DNA of 64,000 nt from Pedobacter paludis (GCF_003173575.1 NZ_QGNY01000002.1:372001-436000); one strand, 5' to 3'. Positions 16,854-25,880 are shown, counted from the stretch's first letter. Translations and numbers: made by a program. Notes: generated by a model from the letters alone, not told the origin.

Positions 16854-17233
16854 GCAAAATTAGATCCATTGCCGATGAGATCAGGGAACGGATAAAGGCA
16901 GAAAGCGAAGCCGTTCCTGTTTTGGAGAAGCCCGCTGTACCTGTTGTTGCCAAATCTGCTGCTAAAGGCAAAGTGGTTTCAGCGGATGTTTCACAGCTAA
17001 AAATCTATGAGTTTTTTGAGGAACTATCTGCCTTCAGGATGGAAGGTACACAGAAAATTGTGATCAGGCTGGATCCCGCGAGCATGAAACTCTTAAAGCA
17101 GCTAAAGTTTACCAGGGATATCGATATGACCAAGGTAATTGTATTTGCCTTCTCCAAATTCCTGAACGAGAACCACTGGCTCAAGGCCCATGTAAAAGAA
17201 CTATTAAAAAAGAACGACAATGAACTGGACTGA
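16850..17233 (+). CDS. TraB/DUF3408-like conjugal transfer protein
   Basis: 127 residues with a GTG start that overlaps the traA stop. The first 60 residues are charged and rich in Ala/Val (low complexity). The C-terminal half, KIVIRLDPASMKLLKQLKF, then DMTKVIVFAFSKFLNENHWL, has the shape of a ribbon-helix-helix DNA-binding domain, as in the DUF3408 proteins that follow TraA in CTnDOT. A ParB-like partner of the TraA ATPase is the natural guess. Its stop overlaps the next start by 14 bases. Confidence 0.65.
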   Translation: MSKIRSIADEIRERIKAESEAVPVLEKPAVPVVAKSAAKGKVVSADVSQLKIYEFFEELSAFRMEGTQKIVIRLDPASMKLLKQLKFTRDIDMTKVIVFAFSKFLNENHWLKAHVKELLKKNDNELD

Positions 17234-17558
17234 ATTTTTGATGATCCTCATGGGGATCTATTTTGCCTATTATGGGCTGAACCTTGTTTTTGACCTTTTG
17301 AATGCCAAGGAGCGACCGGAAAACGCTGCTTTGGATGATGGGGTATTGCATTTTACCGAAGATGAGCCCGAGCTGATCATCCCGGCAAAAGAGGCTGGGC
17401 CTAGTGCGAGCGCTTCTGCAGAGGTAACAAGCTCGAATCTGAACGGTAACCCTTTTGCTTCTGCTGGGATAATTTCCAGCGGAGCGGCTAGCTTGAAACA
17501 GCTTTTTGAGCTTGCCAAGAATGACCTCATCGAATACACCAAGGCCATTTCCTATTAG
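17220..17558 (+). CDS. small membrane-anchored Tra protein of unknown function
   Basis: 112 residues. One N-terminal membrane span (about 5-27, FLMILMGIYFAYYGLNLVF) is followed by an acidic and Ser/Ala-rich cytoplasmic or periplasmic part and a short amphipathic C-terminal helix (SLKQLFELAKNDLIEYT). It takes the place of TraD in the usual tra order, between the TraB-like gene and the TraE genes, but I see no sequence basis for calling it TraD. It begins inside the previous gene, so translation is coupled. Confidence 0.6.
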   Translation: MNWTEFLMILMGIYFAYYGLNLVFDLLNAKERPENAALDDGVLHFTEDEPELIIPAKEAGPSASASAEVTSSNLNGNPFASAGIISSGAASLKQLFELAKNDLIEYTKAISY

Positions 17559-17567
17559 TATCATGTT

Positions 17568-17870
17568 ATGCGAAGTTTCAAACGATTTGTTTTTCTATGC
17601 TTGAGCCTATTGCTTCCGTTTTTCGGCTATGGCCAACCGGGCATCTCGGATTTTTATCAGGCTTCCTCAGAGGTCCGCCGCTGGTACTTTTCGCTTTCTG
17701 ACCTGGTACTTGTGCTTGGCGCTATTGCAGGTCTGTTGGGTGGCCTGCGGGTATATACCAACTGGCAGTCCGGAAAGCATCATATTGATGCACAGGTAAT
17801 GGCCTGGTTTTTTTCGTGCCTTTTTCTCGCGCTGGTCGGCACATTCTTGAGAGGGCTTTTCGGCCTTTGA
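17568..17870 (+). CDS. traE: TraE-like DUF4134 membrane protein, first copy
   Basis: 100 residues. A signal peptide ending in FGYGQ is followed by two membrane spans (about 43-62, LVLVLGAIAGLLGGLRVYT, and about 80-98, AWFFSCLFLALVGTFLRGLF). The loop NWQSGKHHIDAQV between them matches the DUF4134 pattern (KWNSGDxDxxKxI). DUF4134/TraE is the VirB2-like small membrane protein of Bacteroidetes type IV secretion. A second, better-matching copy follows at 17906. This copy is more divergent. Confidence 0.75.
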   Translation: MRSFKRFVFLCLSLLLPFFGYGQPGISDFYQASSEVRRWYFSLSDLVLVLGAIAGLLGGLRVYTNWQSGKHHIDAQVMAWFFSCLFLALVGTFLRGLFGL

Positions 17871-17905
17871 TCCTTATTTTTTATTCTTTATAATCCTTAT
17901 TTTTT

Positions 17906-18217
17906 ATGACAGCAAAACAGAAAAAACTGTTTTCTATTGGCCTCGCTATGATCTTAGCGGGGCATTCTTTTGCACAAGTGGCCGGCGGTACGACCGGTAT
18001 CAATGCCGCAACCTCTTCGCTTACCAGCTACGTGGATCCGATTGCGACCCTCACGCTTGCCATTGGTGCCGTGGTCGGCATTATTGGTGGCGTGCGCGTT
18101 TACATCAAGTGGAACTCCGGAGACCAGGATATCAATAAGGATATCATGGGATGGGGTGGTTCCTGTCTTTTCCTGGTGCTGGTTTCGGTATTCATCAAAG
18201 CTTTCTTTGGGGTCTGA
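17906..18217 (+). CDS. traE: TraE-like DUF4134 membrane protein, second copy
   Basis: 103 residues. The signal peptide (LAMILAGHSFAQ) and two spans (about 46-66, TLTLAIGAVVGIIGGVRVYI, and about 84-101, GSCLFLVLVSVFIKAFF) surround the family loop KWNSGDQDINKDIMGWGG. This is a typical TraE sequence, and by analogy with VirB2 the likely pilus-like subunit. The stop TGA shares bases with the ATG of traF (TGATG), so the two are translationally coupled. Together with the gene at 17568 it forms a tandem pair. Confidence 0.88.
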   Translation: MTAKQKKLFSIGLAMILAGHSFAQVAGGTTGINAATSSLTSYVDPIATLTLAIGAVVGIIGGVRVYIKWNSGDQDINKDIMGWGGSCLFLVLVSVFIKAFFGV

Positions 18218-18528
18218 TGCTATCGTTTTCCATTTACAAGGGGCTTGACATGCCCCTTGTTTACAGGGGGTTCAAAGGCAAATTCATTTATTACGGCATT
18301 GGCTCTTTGGGGGCATCCCTGGTTTTTGGCGGCCTATCGGGCGCTATTTTTGGCATGTATGCAGGTGGCTTTGTTAGCGTTTTGGGGGTTGTGGGCGGGC
18401 TCTTTTATACCTTCCAAAAACAGAAGAACGGTCTGCATAACAAGACGCGCAACCAGGGCATTTATATTCATCCAGTAAGACTCAAAATTTCTATTTTCCA
18501 TGCAAAAACAAAAGAAAACAGCATTTGA
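18217..18528 (+). CDS. traF: TraF-like DUF4133 membrane protein
   Basis: 103 residues from the ATG at 18217, which overlaps the traE stop. FSIYKGLDMPLVYRGFKGKF is the typical DUF4133 opening (YKGLxxPLxFKGLKGxY). Two membrane spans follow (about 26-45, YYGIGSLGASLVFGGLSGAI, and about 49-68, YAGGFVSVLGVVGGLFYTF), and the tail is basic. It corresponds to VirB3, which works with the TraG/VirB4 ATPase. Its last 29 bases overlap the start of traG. Confidence 0.88.
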   Translation: MLSFSIYKGLDMPLVYRGFKGKFIYYGIGSLGASLVFGGLSGAIFGMYAGGFVSVLGVVGGLFYTFQKQKNGLHNKTRNQGIYIHPVRLKISIFHAKTKENSI

Positions 18529-20950
18529 ACTGCCATTTGCAGGTATCGACCATTTTGGCCAGCTTGTGCTACTGTATGGGACGGGCGGTGATTTCTCTGT
18601 TGTGATGCAGGTAAAAAATCCGGTTCTTCAGTACTGCGCCGATGAGGAAAGTTATTTGGGATTTCAGAACATCCTGCTCAATGCCATTAAGATTCTGGGC
18701 GAGGGCTACCTCATCCAAAAGCAGGATGTTTTTGTGCGAAAGGCATACCAAGGCAGGGCTGAAAAAGGTTTTCTGCAACAGAAATACCATGAACATTTTT
18801 CAGGGCGGGCATACACCAAGCTGCTCACGTATATCACCATCACCCGGCAGGTCAAACGAAAAGCGTTCTATACCTATGACAGAAAGGTGCTGGTGGATTT
18901 TGCTCAAGGCATCGAAAAGCTTTTTGACCTCTTTTCCGGCGCGGGACTAGGTCCATCTCATCTCTCTGAGACGGAGATCAACCATTATGTGACCAGGATT
19001 TTGGGGATGGATTTTTCAGGTTCAGGCTTGGCGCTGGATAACCTACGCTGTACCGAGGAGGAAATCTTTATCGGCCCAAAGGCTGTGCGGTGTATTAGCC
19101 TGATCAATACCGACACCATTGACCTGCCGGAGAAAGTTAGCCCATATACTTTTAGGCAGGACATCAAGGGGCTGAAAGATTTCCCGGCAGATAACCTGTC
19201 TTTCCTATTTGGCGTGCCGGGTTACAGCTGCATGGTCTATAACCAGCTGATCGAGATACCTGCACAAAGTGTAACCCTACAGAAACTCACCCTGAAGCGC
19301 AAAAGGCATTCCGGTATTCCAGATCCCGCCAATCTGTTGTGCGTGGAGGATATAGACCGTTTGCTGTCGGACGTGGCAAGGGAAAACCAATTGCTGGTCA
19401 ATGCGCATTATTCGATTATGGTCTGTGCCGAAAGGGATAAGATCGGCAAGGCGGTCAATTTTATTGAAGCTTCGCTTTTTCAGCAGGGCATTATCCCTTC
19501 GCGGAATGCCTACAACCAGCTTGAACTTTTCCGCTGCGCACTGCCGGGCAATGGTATCGAACTAAAAAAATATGATTGGTTTTTGACCACCGCCGATGCC
19601 GCGCTGTGTTTTTTCTTTAAGGAATCCCTTATTGTAGATGACCCCTCGGATTTCCTGCTGTATTTCACCGATAGGCAGGGTACGCCCGTTGCCATTGATA
19701 TATCTGATCTTCCCATGCAGACGGGCCGGCTAAAAAACAGGAACCGTTTTATCCTAGGGGGCTCTGGCACGGGCAAAAGTTATTGTGTGAACAATATCGT
19801 GCAACAGTATCTGGGCTATAATATGGATGTGGTGATCGTGGATGTTGGTCATTCCTATTCTGGCCTATGTGGTACCTATGGCGGAAAGTACATCACCTAT
19901 TCTGAGGAAAAGCCGATTACCATGAATCCCTTTGCGATTGATGAATCGGAATACAATATCGAAAAAAAGGATTTTTTGATTACGCTGATTTCTCTGCTCT
20001 GGAAAGGGGCTGATGGTAGCGTGAGCTCTATTGAGCGTGACGTGATTGCCCAGGTTGTTTCTGCCTATTATGGCGATTACTTTGGGCTTTCCCTCCCGAG
20101 CATCGAAAAACTGGATTTCAATTCCTTTTATGAATTTGCACTGCGGAAGATTCCGGCAATCAAGGAGCAGGAACAGATTCCATTTGATTTGGAGGAGTTC
20201 CGTTTTGTGCTTAAAAAATTCTATCTGGGCGGAGAATTTGATACCATCCTGAATGAAGCCGCCGACCAATCCCTGTTCAGCGAACCCTTTATTGTTTATG
20301 AAATTGATGCCGTGCAGGAAAACAAGGTGCTCTTTCCGATAGTTACGCTGATCATCATGGATCTATTCATCCAGAAGATGCGGCACCGGACCTCACGCCG
20401 CAAGGCTCTGATTCTGGAAGAAGCCTGGCGTGCGATTTCTTCTCCGCTAATGAGCCACTTTTTATTGTACCTGAACAAAACGGTCAGGAAATTCTGGGGA
20501 GAGATCATCGAGGTTACCCAGGAAGTGGGCGACATCATGGGAAACCCGATCATTAAGGACAGTATTATCAACAACTCCGATACGGTTATCCTGCTCCAGC
20601 AAAAAGAAGCCGATTTAAAAAAGGTAGCTGAGTTGTTATCGATAAATGATATCGAACTAAAAAAGATACTGACCATTAACAGACTTGACAACCGGGAGGG
20701 CCGATCCAGGTTCAATGAATTCTATATCAGAAGGGGCACTGTGGGCGAAGTTTATGGCGTAGAAGTGAGCATGCACCATCATTTGGCATTTACCACTGAG
20801 AAGCCCGAAAAAAATGCACTTGAAACTTATGTGGCCAAATTCGGCAATTACTTTGACGGTATATCGGCCATGGTAGATGACCTTAAGTCTTCAGGTTTAA
20901 GCCTTTCGGCCTTTGTCTCGCAGGTCAATTCACAGCAAATTAACAACTAA
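18500..20950 (+). CDS. traG: TraG, VirB4-like conjugation ATPase
   Basis: 816 residues. The N-terminal half is the TraG_N/CagE-like region (PFAGIDHFGQLVLLYGTGGD). Walker A is ILGGSGTGKSYCVNN (about 418-432). Walker B is ALILEEAWRAI, with the following SPLMSHFLLYLNKTVRKFWG as in other VirB4 proteins. It drives assembly and operation of the mating channel from the cytoplasmic side. The length is normal for this family (about 800-830). It starts inside traF and is followed after 4 bases by the first of three secreted paralogues. Confidence 0.95.
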   Translation: MQKQKKTAFELPFAGIDHFGQLVLLYGTGGDFSVVMQVKNPVLQYCADEESYLGFQNILLNAIKILGEGYLIQKQDVFVRKAYQGRAEKGFLQQKYHEHFSGRAYTKLLTYITITRQVKRKAFYTYDRKVLVDFAQGIEKLFDLFSGAGLGPSHLSETEINHYVTRILGMDFSGSGLALDNLRCTEEEIFIGPKAVRCISLINTDTIDLPEKVSPYTFRQDIKGLKDFPADNLSFLFGVPGYSCMVYNQLIEIPAQSVTLQKLTLKRKRHSGIPDPANLLCVEDIDRLLSDVARENQLLVNAHYSIMVCAERDKIGKAVNFIEASLFQQGIIPSRNAYNQLELFRCALPGNGIELKKYDWFLTTADAALCFFFKESLIVDDPSDFLLYFTDRQGTPVAIDISDLPMQTGRLKNRNRFILGGSGTGKSYCVNNIVQQYLGYNMDVVIVDVGHSYSGLCGTYGGKYITYSEEKPITMNPFAIDESEYNIEKKDFLITLISLLWKGADGSVSSIERDVIAQVVSAYYGDYFGLSLPSIEKLDFNSFYEFALRKIPAIKEQEQIPFDLEEFRFVLKKFYLGGEFDTILNEAADQSLFSEPFIVYEIDAVQENKVLFPIVTLIIMDLFIQKMRHRTSRRKALILEEAWRAISSPLMSHFLLYLNKTVRKFWGEIIEVTQEVGDIMGNPIIKDSIINNSDTVILLQQKEADLKKVAELLSINDIELKKILTINRLDNREGRSRFNEFYIRRGTVGEVYGVEVSMHHHLAFTTEKPEKNALETYVAKFGNYFDGISAMVDDLKSSGLSLSAFVSQVNSQQINN

Positions 20951-20954
20951 AAAT

Positions 20955-21617
20955 ATGTACAGACTGATTATTTTTTTAGCGCTATTTTTGGCGCAGGGGC
21001 TTTGCCGTGCGCAGATTTATGTGGATCCCACCACTGCTGGCGCCATGGCTGTCCACTCTTCGGTGATCAATGGCCAGTTGAATAAGACCAACGATAACCT
21101 AACGCTCATCCAGCGCGGGCAACTGGCCGTAACCGGACAGCTTGTAATTGTAAACGACCTTCAGGCAACTATTTACCGAGGGCTCTCGGAGGTTTCGGGT
21201 ATCATGCGCTCTTTGCTTGCCGTTCATGATATCTATGAAATTTCCGAGGACATTGTGGTTGATGTCAACAAGGCCATTGTCATTGCCCAGCAAAATCCGG
21301 CGCTATTGCTGTTTGCCGAAGGTGGCGCGAGGGAGTTCAAATCCAGGGCGACAAACCTTGCCGTCGAGGTCAGCTCGTTTGTACTAAAGGAGGGCAAGGA
21401 TGCGCTGATGGACTCCGGTGAGCGGGCAAAACTGCTGAACCGCATCGTAAACGAGCTGACGATTTTGCGAGGGGTGGCTTACGGGATGTACCGCTGCATG
21501 TACTGGGCGCAGCAGCGTGGCTTCTGGAATTCGCTCAATCCCTACTCAGGCTTCATCAATATCGATAAGCGCATTGCGGACGATATCATCAGGAACATGA
21601 AAATGTTGAAGCCATGA
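20955..21617 (+). CDS. secreted ICE protein, paralogue 1 of 3
   Basis: 220 residues from ATG 20955 (MYRLIIFLALFLAQG); an earlier start at 20913 would lie inside traG. The signal peptide ends near CRAQ. The body is helical with NPALLLFAEGGAREFKS, LAVEVSSFVLKEGKDALMD and MYWAQQRG, and ends SGFINIDKRIADDI. The same phrases recur in the gene at 22267, and the length and C-terminal pattern recur in the gene at 21614. It occupies the place of TraI (DUF4141, VirB5-like) but does not obviously match it. It overlaps the next gene by ATGA. A role as a periplasmic or surface part of the mating channel is inference. Confidence 0.75.
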   Translation: MYRLIIFLALFLAQGLCRAQIYVDPTTAGAMAVHSSVINGQLNKTNDNLTLIQRGQLAVTGQLVIVNDLQATIYRGLSEVSGIMRSLLAVHDIYEISEDIVVDVNKAIVIAQQNPALLLFAEGGAREFKSRATNLAVEVSSFVLKEGKDALMDSGERAKLLNRIVNELTILRGVAYGMYRCMYWAQQRGFWNSLNPYSGFINIDKRIADDIIRNMKMLKP

Positions 21618-22270
21618 AGCGGGTTTTGTTGATTTTTGGGTTTTTGTGGTGTTATTCTTATGCATCTGCCCAGCTGAATGTCGAGCTGCTCCACCAGCTG
21701 GTGGCCGAAAGCAAATCCGAGCATGAAAAGCAATCCGATGCCAGGAACAATCAGGGACTAGCTAGCACCAACGAATCGGTAAACAAGACTTCGCTCACCA
21801 GGCTAAAGGAAAAATACAGGGACATCCAAAGTAGGTTCAAGACTTTGGGCCTGGCGATTTCCGCCGCGCAGATTGGCATTGAGGCCTATCCGATTGTTTC
21901 TGATATTATAGCTCAACAGGCCATCATTTTTAATATTTGCAGCTCGGAGCCTTTGTTCCTGCCTTTGGCGATTGAGACAGAAGCGGACATCGGGGACCGA
22001 GCCTATAGGCTGCTGAACTATCTCTACGGTTTGGCTTTGGTGGCGGGCGACCTGAACCAGATGAAGCCTGCCGACAGGAAAATGCTGTTCTTTTTCGTTG
22101 TTACTGAACTTCGTGCTATCGCAGGTGCGTCCAAAGGGCTTGCCGCCACTTTGGGTTATGCGAGCCGAAAAAAGGCTGCAGATGCACTCAATCCCTTTTC
22201 GGGCTTCATCAATCAGGACAGGGCGATTATAGACAGGATCATTGAACGTACAAAACAGCTTGGCCAATGA
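21614..22270 (+). CDS. secreted ICE protein, paralogue 2 of 3
   Basis: 218 residues. A signal peptide (LLIFGFLWCYSYASAQ) precedes a helical protein with a coiled-coil-like start (ESKSEHEKQSDARN, LKEKYRDIQSRFKTLGLAIS). It ends in NPFSGFINQDRAIIDRIIER, the same tail pattern as its two neighbours. The central region differs from them (FNICSSEPLFLPLAIETEAD, RLLNYLYGLALVAGDLNQM), so this copy is the most divergent. It is coupled to both neighbours through ATGA overlaps. Confidence 0.7.
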   Translation: MKRVLLIFGFLWCYSYASAQLNVELLHQLVAESKSEHEKQSDARNNQGLASTNESVNKTSLTRLKEKYRDIQSRFKTLGLAISAAQIGIEAYPIVSDIIAQQAIIFNICSSEPLFLPLAIETEADIGDRAYRLLNYLYGLALVAGDLNQMKPADRKMLFFFVVTELRAIAGASKGLAATLGYASRKKAADALNPFSGFINQDRAIIDRIIERTKQLGQ

Positions 22271-22929
22271 AACATTTATTTTTATTCTTTCTGATTTTAA
22301 TTGGTTCTTCCGTTTATGCCCAGCGCGTAGTCTTTGACCGAAACCATTTTGATATCGTAAACGAGAACGGTGCGGTAAGACTGGCCGCGGAAAACACCCA
22401 CAATTCTTATCTGAACACGATCAACAACAGGCTGAACGATATTAATGTCAACCTGTCTTCGGTGGTGCTTGTGCAGCATATGATTTTAAATTCGCTCTCG
22501 CAGGTGGACGGCGCACTCCGCCATGCCATTGCGGTAAGGCAGATTGGGGAAATCTGTACGGATATTTACAGCGAAAGCACCGAACTGGTAGAAATGGCGA
22601 AGGATGACCCGGCACTGTTGCTGTTTGCGGAAGATGTATCCAGGCAACTTAAAAGTAGGGGCGTTAGGCTTGCCATGGAGGTTTCTTCCTTCGTGCTCAA
22701 AGAGGGTGAAAACGTATTGATGGATTTTGAAAAGCGGGACGGATTGCTCAAGAAAATTGCCCTTGAACTCCGCGTGATGCGGGCACTGGTATTCAGCATG
22801 AAAAAATCGATGTACTGGGCAAGGGTAAACGGACTGCTAAAGACAGCAAATCCTTTTCGCTCTTACATGAACCAGGATAAGTGGCTGGTGGATGAGATCA
22901 TCAGAAAGTACAATCTTTTAAAACCTTAG
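22267..22929 (+). CDS. secreted ICE protein, paralogue 3 of 3
   Basis: 220 residues with a signal peptide (LFFLILIGSSVYAQ). It shares DPALLLFAED, MEVSSFVLKEGENVLMD, KKSMYWARVNG and the tail NPFRSYMNQDKWLVDEIIR with the gene at 20955, so the two are clear paralogues. There are no cysteines of note and no known domain that I recognise. It overlaps the preceding stop (ATGA) and is followed after 5 bases by the DUF5045-like gene. It probably forms hetero-oligomers with its paralogues, by inference from coupled translation. Confidence 0.75.
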   Translation: MKHLFLFFLILIGSSVYAQRVVFDRNHFDIVNENGAVRLAAENTHNSYLNTINNRLNDINVNLSSVVLVQHMILNSLSQVDGALRHAIAVRQIGEICTDIYSESTELVEMAKDDPALLLFAEDVSRQLKSRGVRLAMEVSSFVLKEGENVLMDFEKRDGLLKKIALELRVMRALVFSMKKSMYWARVNGLLKTANPFRSYMNQDKWLVDEIIRKYNLLKP

Positions 22930-22934
22930 ATTTT

Positions 22935-23714
22935 ATGAAAAAATTATTGATGCTACTGGCAGTCCTGCCTTTAGCCGTTCCGGTATTTTCCCAAAAGAAA
23001 ATCCGGGACAAGCATATTACCCACCAGCAGGAACGCATGGTCTTCAAGCAGTGGGATGCTGATCTGTTTACGCCAACTCCGGGGTTTTTATACCTCAATC
23101 CCGAATACTGGATCACCTGGGCACTGCATCCCAACTATCCCAAGACCGATCTGCGCCCACTAGGCCCGATTGGCCCTCAAACCCAGCGGCTGGCTTTGGC
23201 TGCTGCTATGCAATCCACCGATAATGCCTATAAACTTCATGCCGATACCATCCGCGGACTGGCAACGACCGAGATGCTGAATTATTCCGGTGCGGTTTCC
23301 GCTGTTGATCCGCTTTGGATGCTATTTTACAGCAGGGAATTTGAAGAACTGATTTCAGGGGATGATTCTAATATTTTGGCTGGGCTGAGCGCAAAGGAAA
23401 GGGATTATCTGGTCTCTTCGGGCGCTTATGGCTGGTTCGTAGAGGAATCGCATGCGCTGCTCGAAAGGCTCCAAGCCGCAAGAAATACCGATATGGACCG
23501 GGGTTCCAGGATTTTGGCCTACCACCGGATGCTGGATGAATACCGAAAACTAAGGGCCACCTGGGAGGACAAAAAACAAAAGGCCAAACTATACCTTTCG
23601 CTCCGCGATAAAAACGATGCGGTCAAGAAGAAGGATATCCCGATAAGCAAAGGATCCGGTAAAAAGACCGATAAGCAGATTGCCGATGAAATTCTTCGCG
23701 CTTCCAAACTATAA
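22935..23714 (+). CDS. secreted conjugation protein, DUF5045-like
   Basis: 259 residues. It has a signal peptide (LLMLLAVLPLAVPVFSQ), a conserved-looking central part (FLYLNPEYWITWALHPNYPK, then DLRPLGPIGPQTQRLALAAA) and a Lys-rich C-terminus (KKDIPISKGSGKKTDKQIAD). I associate this with DUF5045 proteins of Bacteroidetes ICEs, encoded just before TraJ. The function is unknown and an envelope location is expected. It is followed after 13 bases by traJ. Confidence 0.6.
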   Translation: MKKLLMLLAVLPLAVPVFSQKKIRDKHITHQQERMVFKQWDADLFTPTPGFLYLNPEYWITWALHPNYPKTDLRPLGPIGPQTQRLALAAAMQSTDNAYKLHADTIRGLATTEMLNYSGAVSAVDPLWMLFYSREFEELISGDDSNILAGLSAKERDYLVSSGAYGWFVEESHALLERLQAARNTDMDRGSRILAYHRMLDEYRKLRATWEDKKQKAKLYLSLRDKNDAVKKKDIPISKGSGKKTDKQIADEILRASKL

Positions 23715-23727
23715 ATTTTAAGCTGTT

Positions 23728-24867
23728 ATGTTCAATAGATTATTTGCCGGCACCGCCGGCTTTTTTGTGCAGTCTGCTCCCGTATCCGTTCCCGATTCGT
23801 TTCGGGATACCTTTAATTTTCTGCAGGGTAACGGGGTCTACGAGGAAGGAACGATGCACTTTTTAAAGGAAATGAAAAACACGATATGGACGCATTACGA
23901 TGCGTTCATCGCCGATGCCCAGGCTTTATGTGCCATTTTTATGCTCATTTTTTTTGCCATCAAAAGCTATGAGATGATCTCTGGCGATAAGCGACTGGAG
24001 GTGATGCCGTTGCTCCGCCCTTTTGCGCTTGTGATGGTCATCCTATGGTGGCCGACGTTTACCCGGGTGGTTGCCTATCCGACCGATCTGGTTGCTGCGA
24101 AAACCGAGGCGATGTTCGATGGCAGCCAGACGGTGGTCAATGACCTTCGCATCCAAAGGGCAAAACTGATGGTGGAACTCGCAGACCAGTTGTTGACCGT
24201 TCAGGCGCAGACCGAAACGGCCAAGCAGGAAGCCGACACCTGGTATGAAAATGCGTGGGAGTCTGTAAAATCATCGGTCAAGGAAAGCTTTAGCGAGGTC
24301 TGGAACCCGATTGTAGAAATGCGCAACCGGCTTCAGGTCGGCCTGCAATTACTGGCTACTTCCCTTGTGGAAACACTCGCGATATGGATATTGAGGATTG
24401 CGGTTTATGTAATATTTATCATCCAGATTATCTTCTCTACGATACTGATCATACTGGGCCCTTTTTCTGTTGCGGTTAGTATTTTGCCTGCCTTTAGGGA
24501 TTCGTTTACCACTTGGATAGCGCGATTTATCTCGGTAAACCTTTATTCGGGCATAGCCTATCTGGTGATGTACGTGGCCTCACTGTTTCAGCATTATGCC
24601 ATGGAAGCTGAGATTACCCGCTATCAGGAACTTGTGGGCACCGCGGGTGCTGACATGGAAAAACTCAGTGTATTTGCAGGCAATGGTTTATTGTCCTTCG
24701 GTATTGTGGTAGGCACTTTTGTGATAGGCGCGCTCACCATGCTGACCGTGCCGAGCATTTCAACGTGGATCGTTTCGACTTCTGGAATCAGCTCTGCCGC
24801 AAGCTCAATGGGCCGAGGCGCATCGACAATGGGAAGAATGGCCGCTGGTGCAATGGGGGGAGGATAG
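23728..24867 (+). CDS. traJ: TraJ, polytopic inner-membrane conjugation protein (VirB6-like)
   Basis: 379 residues with several membrane spans (about 72-90, 98-112, 220-260, 280-300 and 320-345). The helical region between spans (about 120-205) contains the long amphipathic stretch LMVELADQLLTVQAQTETAK. The C-terminus is rich in Ser, Gly and Met (SMGRGASTMGRMAAGAMGGG), as in other TraJ proteins. Bacteroidetes TraJ is considered the counterpart of VirB6 in the inner-membrane channel. It lies in the usual order before traK, 3 bases apart. Confidence 0.88.
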   Translation: MFNRLFAGTAGFFVQSAPVSVPDSFRDTFNFLQGNGVYEEGTMHFLKEMKNTIWTHYDAFIADAQALCAIFMLIFFAIKSYEMISGDKRLEVMPLLRPFALVMVILWWPTFTRVVAYPTDLVAAKTEAMFDGSQTVVNDLRIQRAKLMVELADQLLTVQAQTETAKQEADTWYENAWESVKSSVKESFSEVWNPIVEMRNRLQVGLQLLATSLVETLAIWILRIAVYVIFIIQIIFSTILIILGPFSVAVSILPAFRDSFTTWIARFISVNLYSGIAYLVMYVASLFQHYAMEAEITRYQELVGTAGADMEKLSVFAGNGLLSFGIVVGTFVIGALTMLTVPSISTWIVSTSGISSAASSMGRGASTMGRMAAGAMGGG

Positions 24868-24870
24868 TCG

Positions 24871-25491
24871 ATGATCATAAAAAACATTGAATCCAAGATC
24901 CGCCTGGCGAGCTTTCTCTGCTTTGCCAGCTTTCTGTTGTCGTTTACGATCAGCGCCACTGCATTGTTTTTTGCATCCGAGCAGTTTTCCCAGGCCAGAA
25001 AAAGCATTTATATCCTCTCCGATGGACAGGTGCCGATTATGGCCAAACAGACTGATATCCTTGTGAACCGTGCCGCGGAATACAGGGCAGATATCGCAAG
25101 GTTCCATTCGCTCTTCTTTTCACTGACGCCCGATGAGAAGTTCATCGAGTACCAGATGAAGCAGGCCATGTACCTGGTTGATGAGAGTGGTGCGATGCAG
25201 TATGCGAATTTGAAAGAACGCAATTTTTTCAGCTCCATTCTATCCTCTTCTGCCGTGCTGACCATCCGCACCGATTCCATTTTCTTAGATGAGCACAAAA
25301 AATATTTCCGCTATTACGGTACACAAAAGATAGACCGGAGAAGCTCTGTTGTCACCCGCTCGCTGGTGACCGAAGGCTACCTGCAGGATTTGGAACAGCG
25401 CTCAGAAAACAATCCGCACGCGGTACTGATCACCAGATGGAAAACACTTGAAAATAAAGACAAAGAAAATGTTCAGAAAAATTCGTTCTAA
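24871..25491 (+). CDS. traK: TraK, VirB8-like conjugation protein
   Basis: 206 residues. A short cytoplasmic start (MIIKNIESKIRLASF), one membrane span (about 14-34) and a periplasmic domain with the family phrases RPADIARFHSLFF-like YRADIARFHSLFFSLTPDEK and KYFRYYGTQKIDR, then RSLVTEGYL. TraK is the VirB8 counterpart that scaffolds the channel. The end overlaps the likely start of traL by 23 bases. Confidence 0.9.
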   Translation: MIIKNIESKIRLASFLCFASFLLSFTISATALFFASEQFSQARKSIYILSDGQVPIMAKQTDILVNRAAEYRADIARFHSLFFSLTPDEKFIEYQMKQAMYLVDESGAMQYANLKERNFFSSILSSSAVLTIRTDSIFLDEHKKYFRYYGTQKIDRRSSVVTRSLVTEGYLQDLEQRSENNPHAVLITRWKTLENKDKENVQKNSF

Positions 25492-25879
25492 AGACCAGCC
25501 CGGTTTGGGCGTGGCGGTCATGGAGCTTTTTGGCTCAAAAATTCAGACCGCTGGATTTCGTTTCAGAGGATTTTGCCAGCGGCACCCAAAAAAGATATAT
25601 ACGCTGATGGTGTTTCTGATGGCAAGTTCTCTAATCCTATGCTTCAGTATCATGCGACTGGAAGATCCGGTCTATACCAAAAGTGTAACCTCACCAATGA
25701 AAGCTACCGGCGATCCTACGGCCGGCATCGGTCTGACCATTGATAAGCTGCAAAGGGTTATGGCCCTGCAGGCAGAATTACAGTCACTTTCTAAAAAAGA
25801 AAATCTCACGCCACAGGACAGTCTCCGCTTTGCTCAGATGCTGAGCGAGATCAGGCAATTAACTTCTAGCAAAAAATGA
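25469..25879 (+). CDS. traL: TraL-like conjugation membrane protein
   Basis: 136 residues from ATG 25469 (MFRKIRSKDQPG); a start at 25448 is possible. A basic N-terminus is followed by one membrane span (about 46-62, IYTLMVFLMASSLILCFSIM) and a periplasmic helical tail (LQRVMALQAELQSLSKKENL). Size, topology and place between traK and traM fit TraL of CTnDOT-type systems. Sequence similarity is not obvious enough to be sure by eye. Confidence 0.7.
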   Translation: MFRKIRSKDQPGLGVAVMELFGSKIQTAGFRFRGFCQRHPKKIYTLMVFLMASSLILCFSIMRLEDPVYTKSVTSPMKATGDPTAGIGLTIDKLQRVMALQAELQSLSKKENLTPQDSLRFAQMLSEIRQLTSSKK

Positions 25880-25880
25880 T

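Noticed and set aside
19865..20715. Long antisense frames (134 and 139 codons) within traG
   Set aside because: These follow from the codon bias of traG; no start signal or known motif is present.
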